Of a stretch of 64,000 nucleotides of DNA, positions 51,685-60,032 are shown piece by piece. The stretch is from Bin125 sp026705025 (GTDB lineage Bacteria; Chloroflexota; Dehalococcoidia; Bin125): assembly GCA_026705025.1 (NCBI GenBank), contig JAPPBN010000036.1:50133-114132 (forward strand), in the 5' to 3' direction. Below the pieces are notes generated by a model. That model searched no databases, had not been told where the DNA came from, and worked only from the letters and a program-made list of their open reading frames with translations. How positions within the stretch are numbered: position 1 is the stretch's first letter; each line of letters begins with the position of its first letter. Both the position numbers and the translations under genes were made by a program.

Positions 51685-52461
51685 ATGCCGGACCGATTCG
51701 ACGACAAAGTCGTCGTGATCACGGGAGCCGCCGGTGGCATCGGCCGCGCAACAGCGGTGCGCTTCGCCTCCGAGGGCGCCAATATCCTGGCCGTCGACTT
51801 GCCGGACTCCGATCTGGACGAGACGGTAGCGGCCGTGCAACGCGAAGGCGGTCGAATCGCGACCCATCCCGCCGACGTCACGGTCGCCTCCGAGGTTGCG
51901 AGGTACGTCCAGGCCGCGCTCGATCGGTTCGGCCGGATCGATGTCTTCTTCAACAACGCCGGCATCGAAGGTTGGGTCGGACCATTGGTCGATTACCCGG
52001 AAGAAGAATTCGATCGCGTCTTCGCCGTCAACGTCAAGGGCGTCTTTCTCGGCTTGCAGGCCGTCGGACGAGCCATGCAGCAGTCGGGCGGCGGTGCGAT
52101 CATCAACACCGCCTCCGTCGCCGGGCTTCAGGCCACCGCCGTGGCCGCTGCCTACGGAGCCAGCAAGAGCGCCGTCGTCGGTCTGACCAAGTCCGCCGCC
52201 ATCGCCTTCGTCGACGACGGCATCCGCGTCAACGCCATCTGCCCCGGTCCCATCGAGACCCGCATGATGCGAGCGATGGAGCGCGGCGTCAATCCCGACG
52301 AACCCGAGGCCGTCCACCGAAACCTCGCCGCCTCAACTCCCATGAAGCGTTACGGAGAAGCTGAGGAAATCGCCGCCATGGTCGCCTTCCTCGCCAGCGA
52401 CGACGCCTCCTACATCACCGGAGGCATCTACAACGTCGACGGCGGCACCCGCGCCAACTGA
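51685..52461 (+). CDS. short-chain dehydrogenase/reductase
   Basis: The 258-residue classical SDR has VVVITGAAGGIGRATA, ADVTVASEV, FFNNAGIEG, IINTASVAG, the YGASKSAVVGLTKS catalytic pair, CPGPIETRMM and ITGGIYNVDGG. AAGGA precedes the ATG at 51685; a TTG at 51679 is an alternative start. The 282-base gap to the divergent zinc lipoprotein gene (51403-51684) must hold both promoters; no clear Zur-type palindrome is visible there. The selenoprotein gene follows after 119 bases. Confidence 0.93.
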   Translation: MPDRFDDKVVVITGAAGGIGRATAVRFASEGANILAVDLPDSDLDETVAAVQREGGRIATHPADVTVASEVARYVQAALDRFGRIDVFFNNAGIEGWVGPLVDYPEEEFDRVFAVNVKGVFLGLQAVGRAMQQSGGGAIINTASVAGLQATAVAAAYGASKSAVVGLTKSAAIAFVDDGIRVNAICPGPIETRMMRAMERGVNPDEPEAVHRNLAASTPMKRYGEAEEIAAMVAFLASDDASYITGGIYNVDGGTRAN

Positions 52462-52580
52462 TGCCCGAACAGGCGCCGTAACACCGGCGCTTGCCGACAG
52501 CATCGACGTCAGCCTGCGGTGCTCGCCATTCACCGAGAGTGCCAGACCGAAATCCCCTAGCCTCCTCCCAGGAGTCTCCC

Positions 52581-53123
52581 ATGCCCGTCACGTTTCTCGA
52601 TCCCACTGCCGAAAGCGGCCTCGAAGTTGAACCGTACGAACTCTTCGCCGACACCAGCGCCCCAATCACCGTCGGCCTGCTCTCAAACGCCTTCCCCGAC
52701 GGCACCGAGTTCATGCACAAGCTGGAAGCCGAGCTCGCGGACATCATGCCCCAGGCCAGTTTCCGCCACTACCAGAAGCCAAACGTTGCGGCTGTGACCG
52801 AGGATCTGATCCCCGTCATCACCGAGGAATGCGACGTCGTCCTCGCCGCATGGGGCCATTGAGGCGGCTGTACCTCCGGCACCGTGCGTGACGGAGCCAT
52901 CTTCGCCAAGGCCGGCCTCCCCGCCGTCGCCATCGTGACTGAGGCGTTCGTCGAGCTCGCCGCCTTCACCGCCCAGGCTGTCGGCATGCCCGCCGTGCCC
53001 CGCTACGTCCTGCCGCACCCCTGCTCAGGCACCGGCGACGAGAACCTCGCCCGAGTCGCTCGCGAGGCCGCGCCCGGCATCATCGCCCTGCTTGAGGGAC
53101 GCGTCGAGGGGCGCAAACCGTGA
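52581..53123 (+). CDS. UGSC-family selenoprotein, Sec at in-frame TGA
   Basis: The frame from the ATG at 52581 (AGGAG at 52570-52574) meets TGA at 52860-52862 and then stays open to 53123. Read through, it gives 180 residues with Sec94 in LAAWGH-U-GGCTSGTVRDGAIF. This corresponds to the U-G-S-C motif of the UGSC (seleno)protein family with Ser replaced by Gly. Before it come FLDPTAESG, VGLLSNAFPDGTEFMHKL and VITEECDVVLAAWGH; after it VAIVTEAFVELAAFTAQA and VLPHPCSGTGDEN, all family-like, so homology spans the TGA. The biochemical role of UGSC proteins is unknown; a redox selenolate is expected. It overlaps the partner gene by four bases (GTGA). Confidence 0.88.
52874..52896 (+). promoter_or_regulatory. 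candidate bacterial SECIS hairpin
   Basis: CUCCG (52874-52878) pairs perfectly with CGGAG (52892-52896) around a 13-base loop that begins with G. The loop can be closed further by GCA/UGC. The loop starts 17 bases after the UGA. Distance, loop size and leading G agree with the general description of bacterial SECIS elements. Confidence 0.65.
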
Positions 53124-54196
53124 ACCTGAGCGCCACGCGCCACCAGGCGCCGGACGAAGGGACGGCACTCGAGCTCTTCCACCTGCGCGAGTGGACCGAT
53201 GGCCTGCCCGTCGTCATTCCGACCGAAGATCGCGTCGAAGCCATGCTCGCCGGCGTCGAACTCGACCCCGACATCATCCTCGGCGAGATCGGACCCGGGC
53301 AGGCGACCGTCGAGAAGGTCGCAATCAACGCCGTCATGGCCGGTTGTCGACCCGAGCACCTGCCCGTCGTGCTGGCCGCCGTACGAGCCGTCACCGATCC
53401 CGAGTTCGACATCGACAACATGCAGTCAACCACCCACGGGATGGGACCGGTGATCATCGTCAACGGACCCGCCCGCGACGTCTGCGGACCGATCGCCTCC
53501 GGTTGGGGCGCGCTCGGACCCGGACATCGCGCCAACGCCAGCATCGGCCGCGCCCTCCGACTCTGCCTGATGAACATCGGCGGCGCACGCCCCGGCCACG
53601 GCGACATGGCCGCCCTCGGCCAGCCCGGCAAGTTCACCTGCTGCCTCGCCGAGGACGAGGAAGGCAGCCCCTTTCCGCCGCAGCACACCAGCTTCGGCTA
53701 CGACGCCGACCAGTCCGCCGTCACCCTTGTCGGCGTCGACGCGCCTCACTCCGTCATGATGCAGACCAACGACGATGATCCCCAGGCCCACGAACGAATC
53801 CTTCGCGTGGTCGCCGGGGCCATCGCGATTCCCGGAGCCAACAACACGCAGATCGGCAATGGCCCCGTGATCGTCGTCCTCAACCCTGTCCACGCCGGCG
53901 TCCTCGCCTCAGCCGGACTCACCCGCGAGGACGTGATCGAGCGCCTCGTGAAGCTGGCCGTCACCCCGAACTCAACAATGCGGGGCTGGGCCACCAAGCG
54001 AGCCTTCCGCGACGAAGACGCCCACCTACCCGCATTGCGAGGTCCTGAGGACCTCGTCCTGATCGTCGCCGGTGGCGGAGGCATGTACTCCGCCGTCTTC
54101 AGCGGCGGCCTCGCCGGCTCAACCCACCCCGTCCACGCCCCCATCCACTTCGACTTCTCCTGCGAACTCCCCGGCCTTCCGGTCCCCTCTCCCTGA
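53120..54196 (+). CDS. conserved partner protein of the UGSC selenoprotein, function unknown
   Basis: The 358-residue soluble protein starts at a GTG overlapping the selenoprotein stop. It contains REWTDGLPVVIPTEDRVEAML, ATVEKVAINAVMAGCRPEHLPVVLAAV, STTHGMGPVIIVNGPARD, GPGHRANASIGRALRL and GDMAALGQPGKFTCCLAEDEE. Several Cys (in AGCRPE, DVCGP, TCCLAE) could serve redox or metal functions. I recognise the sequence type as one seen next to UGSC genes in other bacteria, from memory and not checked here. Its last codons (GLPVPSP) coincide with the beginning of an A-type repeat, so the C-terminus may have been altered by the repeat. Confidence 0.75.
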   Translation: MNLSATRHQAPDEGTALELFHLREWTDGLPVVIPTEDRVEAMLAGVELDPDIILGEIGPGQATVEKVAINAVMAGCRPEHLPVVLAAVRAVTDPEFDIDNMQSTTHGMGPVIIVNGPARDVCGPIASGWGALGPGHRANASIGRALRLCLMNIGGARPGHGDMAALGQPGKFTCCLAEDEEGSPFPPQHTSFGYDADQSAVTLVGVDAPHSVMMQTNDDDPQAHERILRVVAGAIAIPGANNTQIGNGPVIVVLNPVHAGVLASAGLTREDVIERLVKLAVTPNSTMRGWATKRAFRDEDAHLPALRGPEDLVLIVAGGGGMYSAVFSGGLAGSTHPVHAPIHFDFSCELPGLPVPSP

Positions 54197-54220
54197 GACA
54201 AACCACGCGCAAGCCCCCTT

Positions 54221-54264
54221 CCGGCTCCCTCTCCCTGAGGGAGAGGGTTGGGGTGAGGGCCCCT
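54221..54264. repeat. A-type palindromic repeat (copy 3)
   Basis: CCGGCT is followed by arms CCCTCTCCC and GGGAGAGGG around TGA and by the tail TTGGGGTGAGGGC. A partial copy (CCGGTCCCCTCTCCCTGAG) lies just upstream at 54178-54196 and supplies the end of the preceding gene. The element stands between convergent genes. Confidence 0.85.
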
Positions 54265-54284
54265 CCGAACTGTTTCCCAACCGC

Positions 54285-55568
54285 CTACACAACCCCCGAC
54301 TCAAGCAACCCCCGCAACTCCTCCGACGTCAACCCCAGCTCCCCGACAAACACCTCATGGTTGTGCTCACCAACCAGCGGAGGCCGCCGCCGCAACCGAA
54401 CCGGAGACCGTGTAAACCGGTACGGAGCCCCCGGATACCGCACGGTCCCGTCAACGCCGGGCAGTTCACCTTCCCAGAAGAAACCGCGATCGGTCCAATG
54501 AGGATCGTCCAGGTTCTCCTCGGGCCGCCTCACGATCCCCCAGGCAAAGTGCAGTGACTGGCTCCGCCGATACACCTCTTCGGCAGGCAAGCTCTGAACG
54601 AAGTCGCCAATCGTATCCGCGACATGCCGCCGACCCTCCGGATTGGACCGCGGGTCCCGGAACAGCAGCCCCTGGTACTGCTCGTCGCGGAGGTCGTCCG
54701 CCGCATCATGCTCATCCATCCAGTCGAGCAAGCCATCCCAGGCGGAATTGCCACGAGGCAGACCGCCGTTAATCAGACAGACATACTGTCCGTCAGCCCC
54801 CAGATACTGCCAGCGAGCAGTCGGATCCGGCGCCGCGTGACGACCAGTCTGACGCTGCACTAGCCGGCCGAAGTACTCCCAGTTGGGAAACGCGCCTTCG
54901 GTCGTCGCTGAGACCGCCTCATGGATTGACACATCAACCAGTTGGCCCGGATGTCCCTCATTCCGCATCCACAGTGCGGCCAACATCCCCGACACCGCAT
55001 ACTCGTTGCTCACCGCGATGCTGTGCTCGCCCTCGGGACGGATCGGCGGAAGGCCGTGGTCGTCGTAGCCGTTGCTCATCATCGGCCCGCCCAGCGCGAG
55101 CTGGACCAGATCGTTCGCCGCCCAGTCTCGGCGCGGACCCGTTCGACCGAAGGGAGTAATGCTGCACCAGACGCAGTCCGCCAACTCCAGCTGAGTCTGC
55201 ACCCACTGCCAGCCCCCGCCGAGCTCGTCCAGCAACGTCGGCGTCGTGGCGTCGATCACCACGTCAACCAGCCCCACCAGCCGCTTCCAGACTTCCAGTC
55301 CCGCCGGCTGCGCGACGTCCAGCGTCACCGCCCGCTTGCTCGTGTTCCGCGATGCGTGCAGCAAAGAAGGTTGCCTCGGGTCGTCATTGACAAACGGTCC
55401 CACGCGACGACTCCGACCGCCTCCCGGCGGCTCGACCCGGATCACATCCGCGCCCGCGTCGGCGAGCAGCTTGCCCGCCACCTCGCCCAGGTCGCCAATC
55501 TCGAGCACCCGCAGACCCTCAAGCGGACCTGGAAGTGCGGTTGCGGTGTCGGAATTCGAGAGCGTCAT
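54285..55568 (-). CDS. class III (CaiB/BaiF) CoA transferase, copy 1
   Basis: The 427-residue protein has the family N-terminus LRVLEIGDLGEVAGKLLADAGADVIRVEPPGGGRSR, then DVVIDATTPTLLDELGGGW, FGRTGPRRDWAANDLVQLALGG and ALWMRNEGHPGQLVDVSIHEA, and the C-terminal RRRPPLVGEHNHEVF. Such enzymes move CoA between carboxylic acids. Its start shares one base with the stop of the related upstream gene (TGATG), so the two are translationally coupled and may form a heterodimer. Confidence 0.9.
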   Translation of the reverse strand: MTLSNSDTATALPGPLEGLRVLEIGDLGEVAGKLLADAGADVIRVEPPGGGRSRRVGPFVNDDPRQPSLLHASRNTSKRAVTLDVAQPAGLEVWKRLVGLVDVVIDATTPTLLDELGGGWQWVQTQLELADCVWCSITPFGRTGPRRDWAANDLVQLALGGPMMSNGYDDHGLPPIRPEGEHSIAVSNEYAVSGMLAALWMRNEGHPGQLVDVSIHEAVSATTEGAFPNWEYFGRLVQRQTGRHAAPDPTARWQYLGADGQYVCLINGGLPRGNSAWDGLLDWMDEHDAADDLRDEQYQGLLFRDPRSNPEGRRHVADTIGDFVQSLPAEEVYRRSQSLHFAWGIVRRPEENLDDPHWTDRGFFWEGELPGVDGTVRYPGAPYRFTRSPVRLRRRPPLVGEHNHEVFVGELGLTSEELRGLLESGVV

Positions 55569-56797
55569 CAGATCGCCAGCTCCGCCAGCATCGACGCGAA
55601 CTCTTCGTCGCTGTAACCCAGCAGTTTGGTCAGCACGGCGTGGTTGTGCTCGCCGAGCAACGGCGCCCCCCGATCCATCCGCCAGCGAGCCCCCGAGAAC
55701 TGCATCGGCAGACCCTCATAGCGATGCTCGCCCAGCTCCTCATGCGGAGCCGTCGGATAAAACCTGCGCTCGGCCAGCTGCGGATCACGCTCCTGCTTGT
55801 CGTCCGTGCGCTGACAGACGCCGGCCGGAACCCCGCGTTCCTGCAGCTCAATCATCAGATCAAACGCCTCCCGCTCGCAGGTGACGCCGCCGATCAACGC
55901 ATCGAGCGCATCTTCACTCGTCTTGCGCGAAGGCATGTCGGCGAAGCGGGAATCCTCAAGCAGCTCGTCGAGCCCAAGCACTTCGCACAGAGCCGTCCAC
56001 TGCGCCTCATCGTCGACCGCAATAGCGATCCAACGATCATCGCCCGCGCAGGGATACGTATTGTGCGGCGCCGTCGCCGGATAGCGCGATCGATTGCCCA
56101 CTCGTTCGTAGCTGCGCCCGTTGACCTGGTAGTCCAGCATCGGCACGGCGCTCACGACCATCCCGCACTCAATCTGAGACATGTCCACGTGCTGTGCCTC
56201 GCCCGTCCGCGCGCGATGATGCAACGCCATCAGCGCCGCGATCGCCGCGTAGTACCCCGCCGAGTGGTCGAGATACGAGAACCCCCAGCCCGCCGGCGGC
56301 TGATCGGCCAACCCCGACATCGCCGTCGCCCCCGAAATCGCCTGCGCGCTGGGTCCCCAGGTCGTATACGACGCGTCGCGGCCCACATGGCCAAAGCCCG
56401 ACACCGACACATAGATCAGCGACGGATTGATCTCCTGCAACCGCTCCCAGGAGAACCCCATCCGCGCGAACGCCCCGGCGCTGTAGTTCTCGATTACCAC
56501 GTCCGACTCAGCCAGCAGCCGCTCCACCGCCTCGCGCCCCTTGGGATGGAACAGATTCGCCGTAATCCCGCGCTTGTTCCGGCTCAGATTCGAGTGAAAG
56601 CCCGACCGGTTCAGCGACGGATTCTGCGGATCCTGCCGAAGCCCAATCCGCATCGAGTCCAGGTACGATTCGTTCTCCACCTTCACCACATCCGCCCCGA
56701 GATCCGCCAGAATCCGAGTCGCCTGAGGCCCCGCCACAATCCACGAAAAATCGGTCACCCGAACCCCATCAAGCGGAAGCGGCAACTCATCCATCAC
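55568..56797 (-). CDS. class III (CaiB/BaiF) CoA transferase, copy 2
   Basis: The 409-residue paralogue contains LDGVRVTDFSWIVAGPQATRILADLGADVVKVE, DVVIENYSAGAFARMGFSWE, YVSVSGFGHVGRD, DHSAGYYAAIAALMALHHRARTG and a C-terminal GAPLLGEHNHAVL. It is first of the coupled pair on the minus strand and follows an A-type repeat. The two genes probably activate or transfer CoA on one substrate class imported or made nearby; the substrate is unknown. Confidence 0.9.
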   Translation of the reverse strand: MMDELPLPLDGVRVTDFSWIVAGPQATRILADLGADVVKVENESYLDSMRIGLRQDPQNPSLNRSGFHSNLSRNKRGITANLFHPKGREAVERLLAESDVVIENYSAGAFARMGFSWERLQEINPSLIYVSVSGFGHVGRDASYTTWGPSAQAISGATAMSGLADQPPAGWGFSYLDHSAGYYAAIAALMALHHRARTGEAQHVDMSQIECGMVVSAVPMLDYQVNGRSYERVGNRSRYPATAPHNTYPCAGDDRWIAIAVDDEAQWTALCEVLGLDELLEDSRFADMPSRKTSEDALDALIGGVTCEREAFDLMIELQERGVPAGVCQRTDDKQERDPQLAERRFYPTAPHEELGEHRYEGLPMQFSGARWRMDRGAPLLGEHNHAVLTKLLGYSDEEFASMLAELAI

Positions 56798-56804
56798 AAG
56801 CCCT

Positions 56805-56874
56805 CCGGTCCCCTTCCCCTCTGGCCCCCTCTCCCTGAGGGAGAGGGTTGGGGTGAAGGCCCTCCGACTCCAGT
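56805..56874. repeat. A-type palindromic repeat (copy 4)
   Basis: A CCGGTCCCCTTCCCCTC half-unit precedes a full unit with arms CCCTCTCCC/GGGAGAGGG and the tail TTGGGGTGAAGGC. It occupies most of the 114-base gap between the permease and the CoA transferase genes, both on the minus strand. Confidence 0.85.
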
Positions 56875-56911
56875 CTCACCCCACCCTACCCCTTCAGCGA
56901 AAATCCAAACC

Positions 56912-57814
56912 TCAATGCAAATGCCGCAACCTCGGATCCAACCGATCCCGCAACCAGTCCCCCATCAGGTTCCCCGTCAGCGAGATGATCAGCAGCGCCA
57001 GGCCCGGCAACCAGATCGGCCACCAGGCCACGATCATCACCTCGCGGCCCTCCGTAATCATCCGACCCCACGAGGCCGTGCCCGCCGGGACGCCCACGCC
57101 CAGGAAGCTCAACGCCGCCTCCACCTGGATCACGATCGCCACCTCCAGCGTCATGATGATCACCACCGTGTTCACCACGTTGGGAAACAGGTGCTTGCGC
57201 ATGATCCACCAGCCGCCCGCGCCCAGCGCCCGCGACGCCGTCGTGAAGTCCCGCTCACGTAGCGACAGCACCTCCGCCCGCACCAGCCGGGCATAGCTCG
57301 ACCACGTCCAGACCAGCAGGATGATGATCACATTGCGCAGGCTCGGTCCGAAAATGCTACCCAACAGCAGCGCGAACAGGATCCCCGGCAGCGCCAGCTG
57401 AATGTCGACGATCCGCATCAGGACCTGCCCCGTGGCGCCTCCTTTCCAGCCCGATGTCATCCCCACCAGCGTGCCGAACAGCGCCGATCCCGGCACCACG
57501 ATTCCCACCACGATCAGCGACAGCCGCGCCCCGTGCATCAGTCGGCTCAGGATGTCGCGACCCACATCATCCGTGCCCAGTGGATGCTCCCAGGTGCCGC
57601 CGTCGAAGACCGGCGGCTCCAGCCTCGCGCCCAGGTTGACGAAACTCGGATCGTGCGGCGCCAGCACATCGGCCAGCGCCCCGGCCAGGACGAAGACCAG
57701 CGCAATCGCCAGCGGCACCGACAGCCCCAGCCAGCGCCGCCAGCGGATCGGCCCGCGCGGCTCCGCGAACTCCACATCAAGCGGTGAGCCAATACCCTCA
57801 GTGCGCTCGGCCAT
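56912..57814 (-). CDS. DppC/OppC-type ABC transporter permease
   Basis: The 300-residue protein has the DppC layout: a cytoplasmic N-terminus, a first membrane helix near 29-48, LAPHDPSFVNLGARLEPP, the HPLGTDDVGRDILSRLMHGARLSL segment, four or five later helices and the EAA loop VLSLRERDFTTASRALGAGGWWIMRKHLFPNV. It forms the permease with the DppB-type protein encoded immediately upstream (TGATG overlap). No ATPase genes accompany the pair. Confidence 0.93.
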   Translation of the reverse strand: MAERTEGIGSPLDVEFAEPRGPIRWRRWLGLSVPLAIALVFVLAGALADVLAPHDPSFVNLGARLEPPVFDGGTWEHPLGTDDVGRDILSRLMHGARLSLIVVGIVVPGSALFGTLVGMTSGWKGGATGQVLMRIVDIQLALPGILFALLLGSIFGPSLRNVIIILLVWTWSSYARLVRAEVLSLRERDFTTASRALGAGGWWIMRKHLFPNVVNTVVIIMTLEVAIVIQVEAALSFLGVGVPAGTASWGRMITEGREVMIVAWWPIWLPGLALLIISLTGNLMGDWLRDRLDPRLRHLH

Positions 57815-58752
57815 CAGATCGCCCCCGCGCGGATTCGCGGATCGATCAACCGGTACGACACGTCGACCAGCGCGTTGGCCAGCGCGATCGAGGCGGCCAG
57901 CACGATAATCGCCGTCTGCACCATCGGATAGTCCGACTGCACGATCGAGTCGATGATCAGCCGCCCGATCCCCGGCCAGGCGAACACGACCTCAATGATC
58001 ACCGCCCCCGCAATCAGCCGCCCCAGCCCCAGACCGAGAATCGTCACCACCGGAAGCAGCGCGTGGCGCAGCGCGTGCCGCATGATCACGGTGCGCTCGC
58101 GCAGCCCTTTCGCCCGCGCCGTGGTGATGAAGTCGGACCCCATCACGTCGATCATCCCCGAGCGGGTCAGGCGCATGATCGCCGCCATCTCCAGCAACCC
58201 CAGCGACAGTGCCGGTAAGATCAGCGACCTGAATCCCTCAGCCCCGCCGGTCGGGAACCATCTCAGTTCCACCGCGAAGAAGAAGATCACCATCAGGCCC
58301 AGCCAGAAGCTGGGCGTCGCCTGACCGAACACCGCGAGGAATCTTGCGATCCAGTCGGTCACCTTGCCCCGCCGCAGCGCCGCCGCGATGCCCAGCGGAA
58401 TCGACAGACCGACCGCGAAGATCATCCCCGCCACCGTCAACTTCAGTGTGTTCACCGCACGTTCACCGATCGCCGCAATCGTCGATGTGCCCGCCCCCCG
58501 GTACGACGTCCCGAAGTCCAGGTTCACCAGGTCCCAGAGAAAGTTCCCGTACTGAACGATCAACGTGTCGTTGAGGCCCAGTCGATCGCGGATCGTCTCG
58601 ATCTCCGCATCGGTCGCCTCGTACGGCAACAGAAACGATTCCGGATTCCCCACCAGCCGGGCCACGAAGAACACGATGCTCACCACCACGAACACCACCA
58701 CCACCGCCTGCAGCAGCCGGACCACCAGATAGTTCCAGAACTGCACAGTCAC
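57814..58752 (-). CDS. DppB/OppB-type ABC transporter permease
   Basis: The 312-residue membrane protein has six helices. The N-terminal YLVVRLLQAVVVVFVVVSIVFFVARLVGNP is typical for DppB. The EAA loop reads DFITTARAKGLRERTVIMRHALRHALLPVVT and it ends with VSYRLIDPRIR. It would import peptides, nickel or other small compounds with the DppC-type partner. The binding protein at 60033-62003, on the opposite strand beyond the HTH gene, is the likely substrate-capturing partner. Confidence 0.93.
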   Translation of the reverse strand: MTVQFWNYLVVRLLQAVVVVFVVVSIVFFVARLVGNPESFLLPYEATDAEIETIRDRLGLNDTLIVQYGNFLWDLVNLDFGTSYRGAGTSTIAAIGERAVNTLKLTVAGMIFAVGLSIPLGIAAALRRGKVTDWIARFLAVFGQATPSFWLGLMVIFFFAVELRWFPTGGAEGFRSLILPALSLGLLEMAAIMRLTRSGMIDVMGSDFITTARAKGLRERTVIMRHALRHALLPVVTILGLGLGRLIAGAVIIEVVFAWPGIGRLIIDSIVQSDYPMVQTAIIVLAASIALANALVDVSYRLIDPRIRAGAI

Positions 58753-58854
58753 CCCGACTCAAGTCCGACCCGTCCAGACCCAACCCCAAACCGAATGCTA
58801 GACAAACCACCACAACTCCGGTCTCTCGCAATCCCCTCCATTCCCCCAGAGATT

Positions 58855-58897
58855 TCTCCCCCCTTCCAGGGGGAGATGTCACGAAGTGACAGAGGGG
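58855..58897 (-). repeat. C-type intergenic repeat (copy 2, inverted)
   Basis: Read on the minus strand: CCCTCT, the hairpin GTCACTTCGTGAC, and a CTCCCCC/AGGGGG hairpin. Compared with copy 1 (5135-5181) the first hairpin differs at paired positions in a compensating way. Confidence 0.75.
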
Positions 58898-58955
58898 CCC
58901 GCCCCACCGCGAACCAGCCACCCCTCCCCTTCCGACGCCCCTCACCCCTCCGATG

Positions 58956-58974
58956 CCCCGCGCTTGACGCGGGG
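58956..58974 (-). repeat. B-type hairpin repeat with TCAAG loop (copy 3)
   Basis: Read on the minus strand: arms CCCCGCG and CGCGGGG around TCAAG, followed by CATCGGAGG. Arms differ from copies 1 and 2 but remain complementary, and the loop is identical. Confidence 0.75.
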
Positions 58975-59047
58975 CCCAGCCCGCGATCTCCATCAACAGC
59001 GCCACATCCGCGCATCCACGACCGTCTCCAATCCGCATACCATTAAC

Positions 59048-59060
59048 AGAACATATGTAC
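59048..59060 (+). promoter_or_regulatory. shared operator-like motif, site 2
   Basis: AGAACATATGTAC lies 22 bases before the ATG of the HTH gene. It differs at one base from AGAACATACGTAC at 27850-27862, which lies 24 bases before its gene. It resembles a LexA-type SOS box with one mismatch; a different regulator, including the HTH protein itself, is possible. Confidence 0.5.
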
Positions 59061-59082
59061 CCACAAGAAACCGGAGACAACC

Positions 59083-59850
59083 ATGACCGCCAACCCCAAC
59101 CCACCCACCCCCCGACGCTGCCGACGCATCCTCGAAGCCCACCACCTCGACTGCCAGGGTCTCTCCCCCGACGCAATCGCCGCCCAGCTCCGCTGCGCCC
59201 GCTCCACCGTCTACGCCTACTTCCGCGACTTCCAACTCCACCGAGCTCACATCCTGCGCACCGTCGCCGCCGACCGGCTCGCCGACCAGGTCCACATCCT
59301 CACCACCCCCGACACCGAACCCGACCAGCACCGCCAGACCGTCGCCGCCACCCGAGAACTGCGCCTCCTGCTGCAAAGCCTGCCCGCCATCCACGAAGAG
59401 GAGGACCGGCGGCGCGAACACGAACTCGCCGCCGCCACCGCCGAGGCGGAAGCCCGCACCCGCGCCCTCGAGTTCGAAACCCGCCTCGGTCCCGACGGAC
59501 ACGAACGCTACATCCACGAACCCCGTGCCGGACAATGCGTCCTCGGCTGCCCGAAGTGCATCATCGAGTTCCGCCAACGCCAAGCCGAACAACAGGCCAA
59601 ACGCAGAATCACCCGTCCTCAACCAGACCAATCCTCACCAAACCCGGACGAATCCGCACCCATCCAGACGAATCTGGACAAATCCGGACAAGAATCCAAC
59701 GAAAACCCCGCCCACGACAGCGAATCCGCCCCAGCCCCCCAATATTCACCCCCCAGACCCCGCCAACCCCGGAATTGGCCCAGACTCACCACACCCCACC
59801 GACCCAACCGAAGCGTCGTCATCCCCCTCCCCGACATCGGCAGGTACTGA
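59083..59850 (+). CDS. helix-turn-helix protein with Cys cluster and disordered tail
   Basis: The 255-residue protein has an N-terminal helix-turn-helix (LSPDAIAAQLRCARSTVYAYF, about 27-47), a helical charged middle region and a small Cys cluster QCVLGCPKC (CxxxCxxC, about 158-166). A long Pro/Ser/Asn-rich disordered tail contains loosely repeated NPDES/QTNLDKSG units. HTH plus helical region recalls resolvase- or terminase-small-subunit-like proteins, but no family can be assigned firmly. It lies between two repeat-rich gaps and splits a transporter locus, which could reflect insertion. Confidence 0.65.
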   Translation: MTANPNPPTPRRCRRILEAHHLDCQGLSPDAIAAQLRCARSTVYAYFRDFQLHRAHILRTVAADRLADQVHILTTPDTEPDQHRQTVAATRELRLLLQSLPAIHEEEDRRREHELAAATAEAEARTRALEFETRLGPDGHERYIHEPRAGQCVLGCPKCIIEFRQRQAEQQAKRRITRPQPDQSSPNPDESAPIQTNLDKSGQESNENPAHDSESAPAPQYSPPRPRQPRNWPRLTTPHRPNRSVVIPLPDIGRY

Positions 59851-59865
59851 TGCCACTTCCCATCT

Positions 59866-59917
59866 CCGCTCTCCCCCCGCGCGAGCGGGGGGAGATGCCG
59901 CAGGCAGAGGGGGGTCC
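59866..59917 (-). repeat. C-type intergenic repeat (copy 3, diverged)
   Basis: Read on the minus strand: CCCTCTGCCTGCGGCATCT followed by a CTCCCCCC/GGGGGGAG hairpin with a long CGCGCGAG-like loop. The general plan matches copies 1 and 2, but the first hairpin is degenerate. It lies just after the HTH gene stop. Confidence 0.6.
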
Positions 59918-60032
59918 CCGAGAGGCTGCCTCACCGTTGAAACCCCATTGCGAGATCGCGATACTTTCCACGAATCGAACTGTTTCATTGAAGCGAACAA
60001 ACAGCTCGCTGGGAAACAGGTTGGAGATCAAC

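Larger units (their letters stand above)
58753..59082. other. 330-base intergenic region with repeats
   Basis: This divergent gap between dppB-like and HTH genes contains, in order, an inverted C-type repeat, a B-type TCAAG hairpin, and the promoter-proximal motif of the HTH gene. Short reading frames across it are repeat-derived and show no coding character. Confidence 0.7.
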
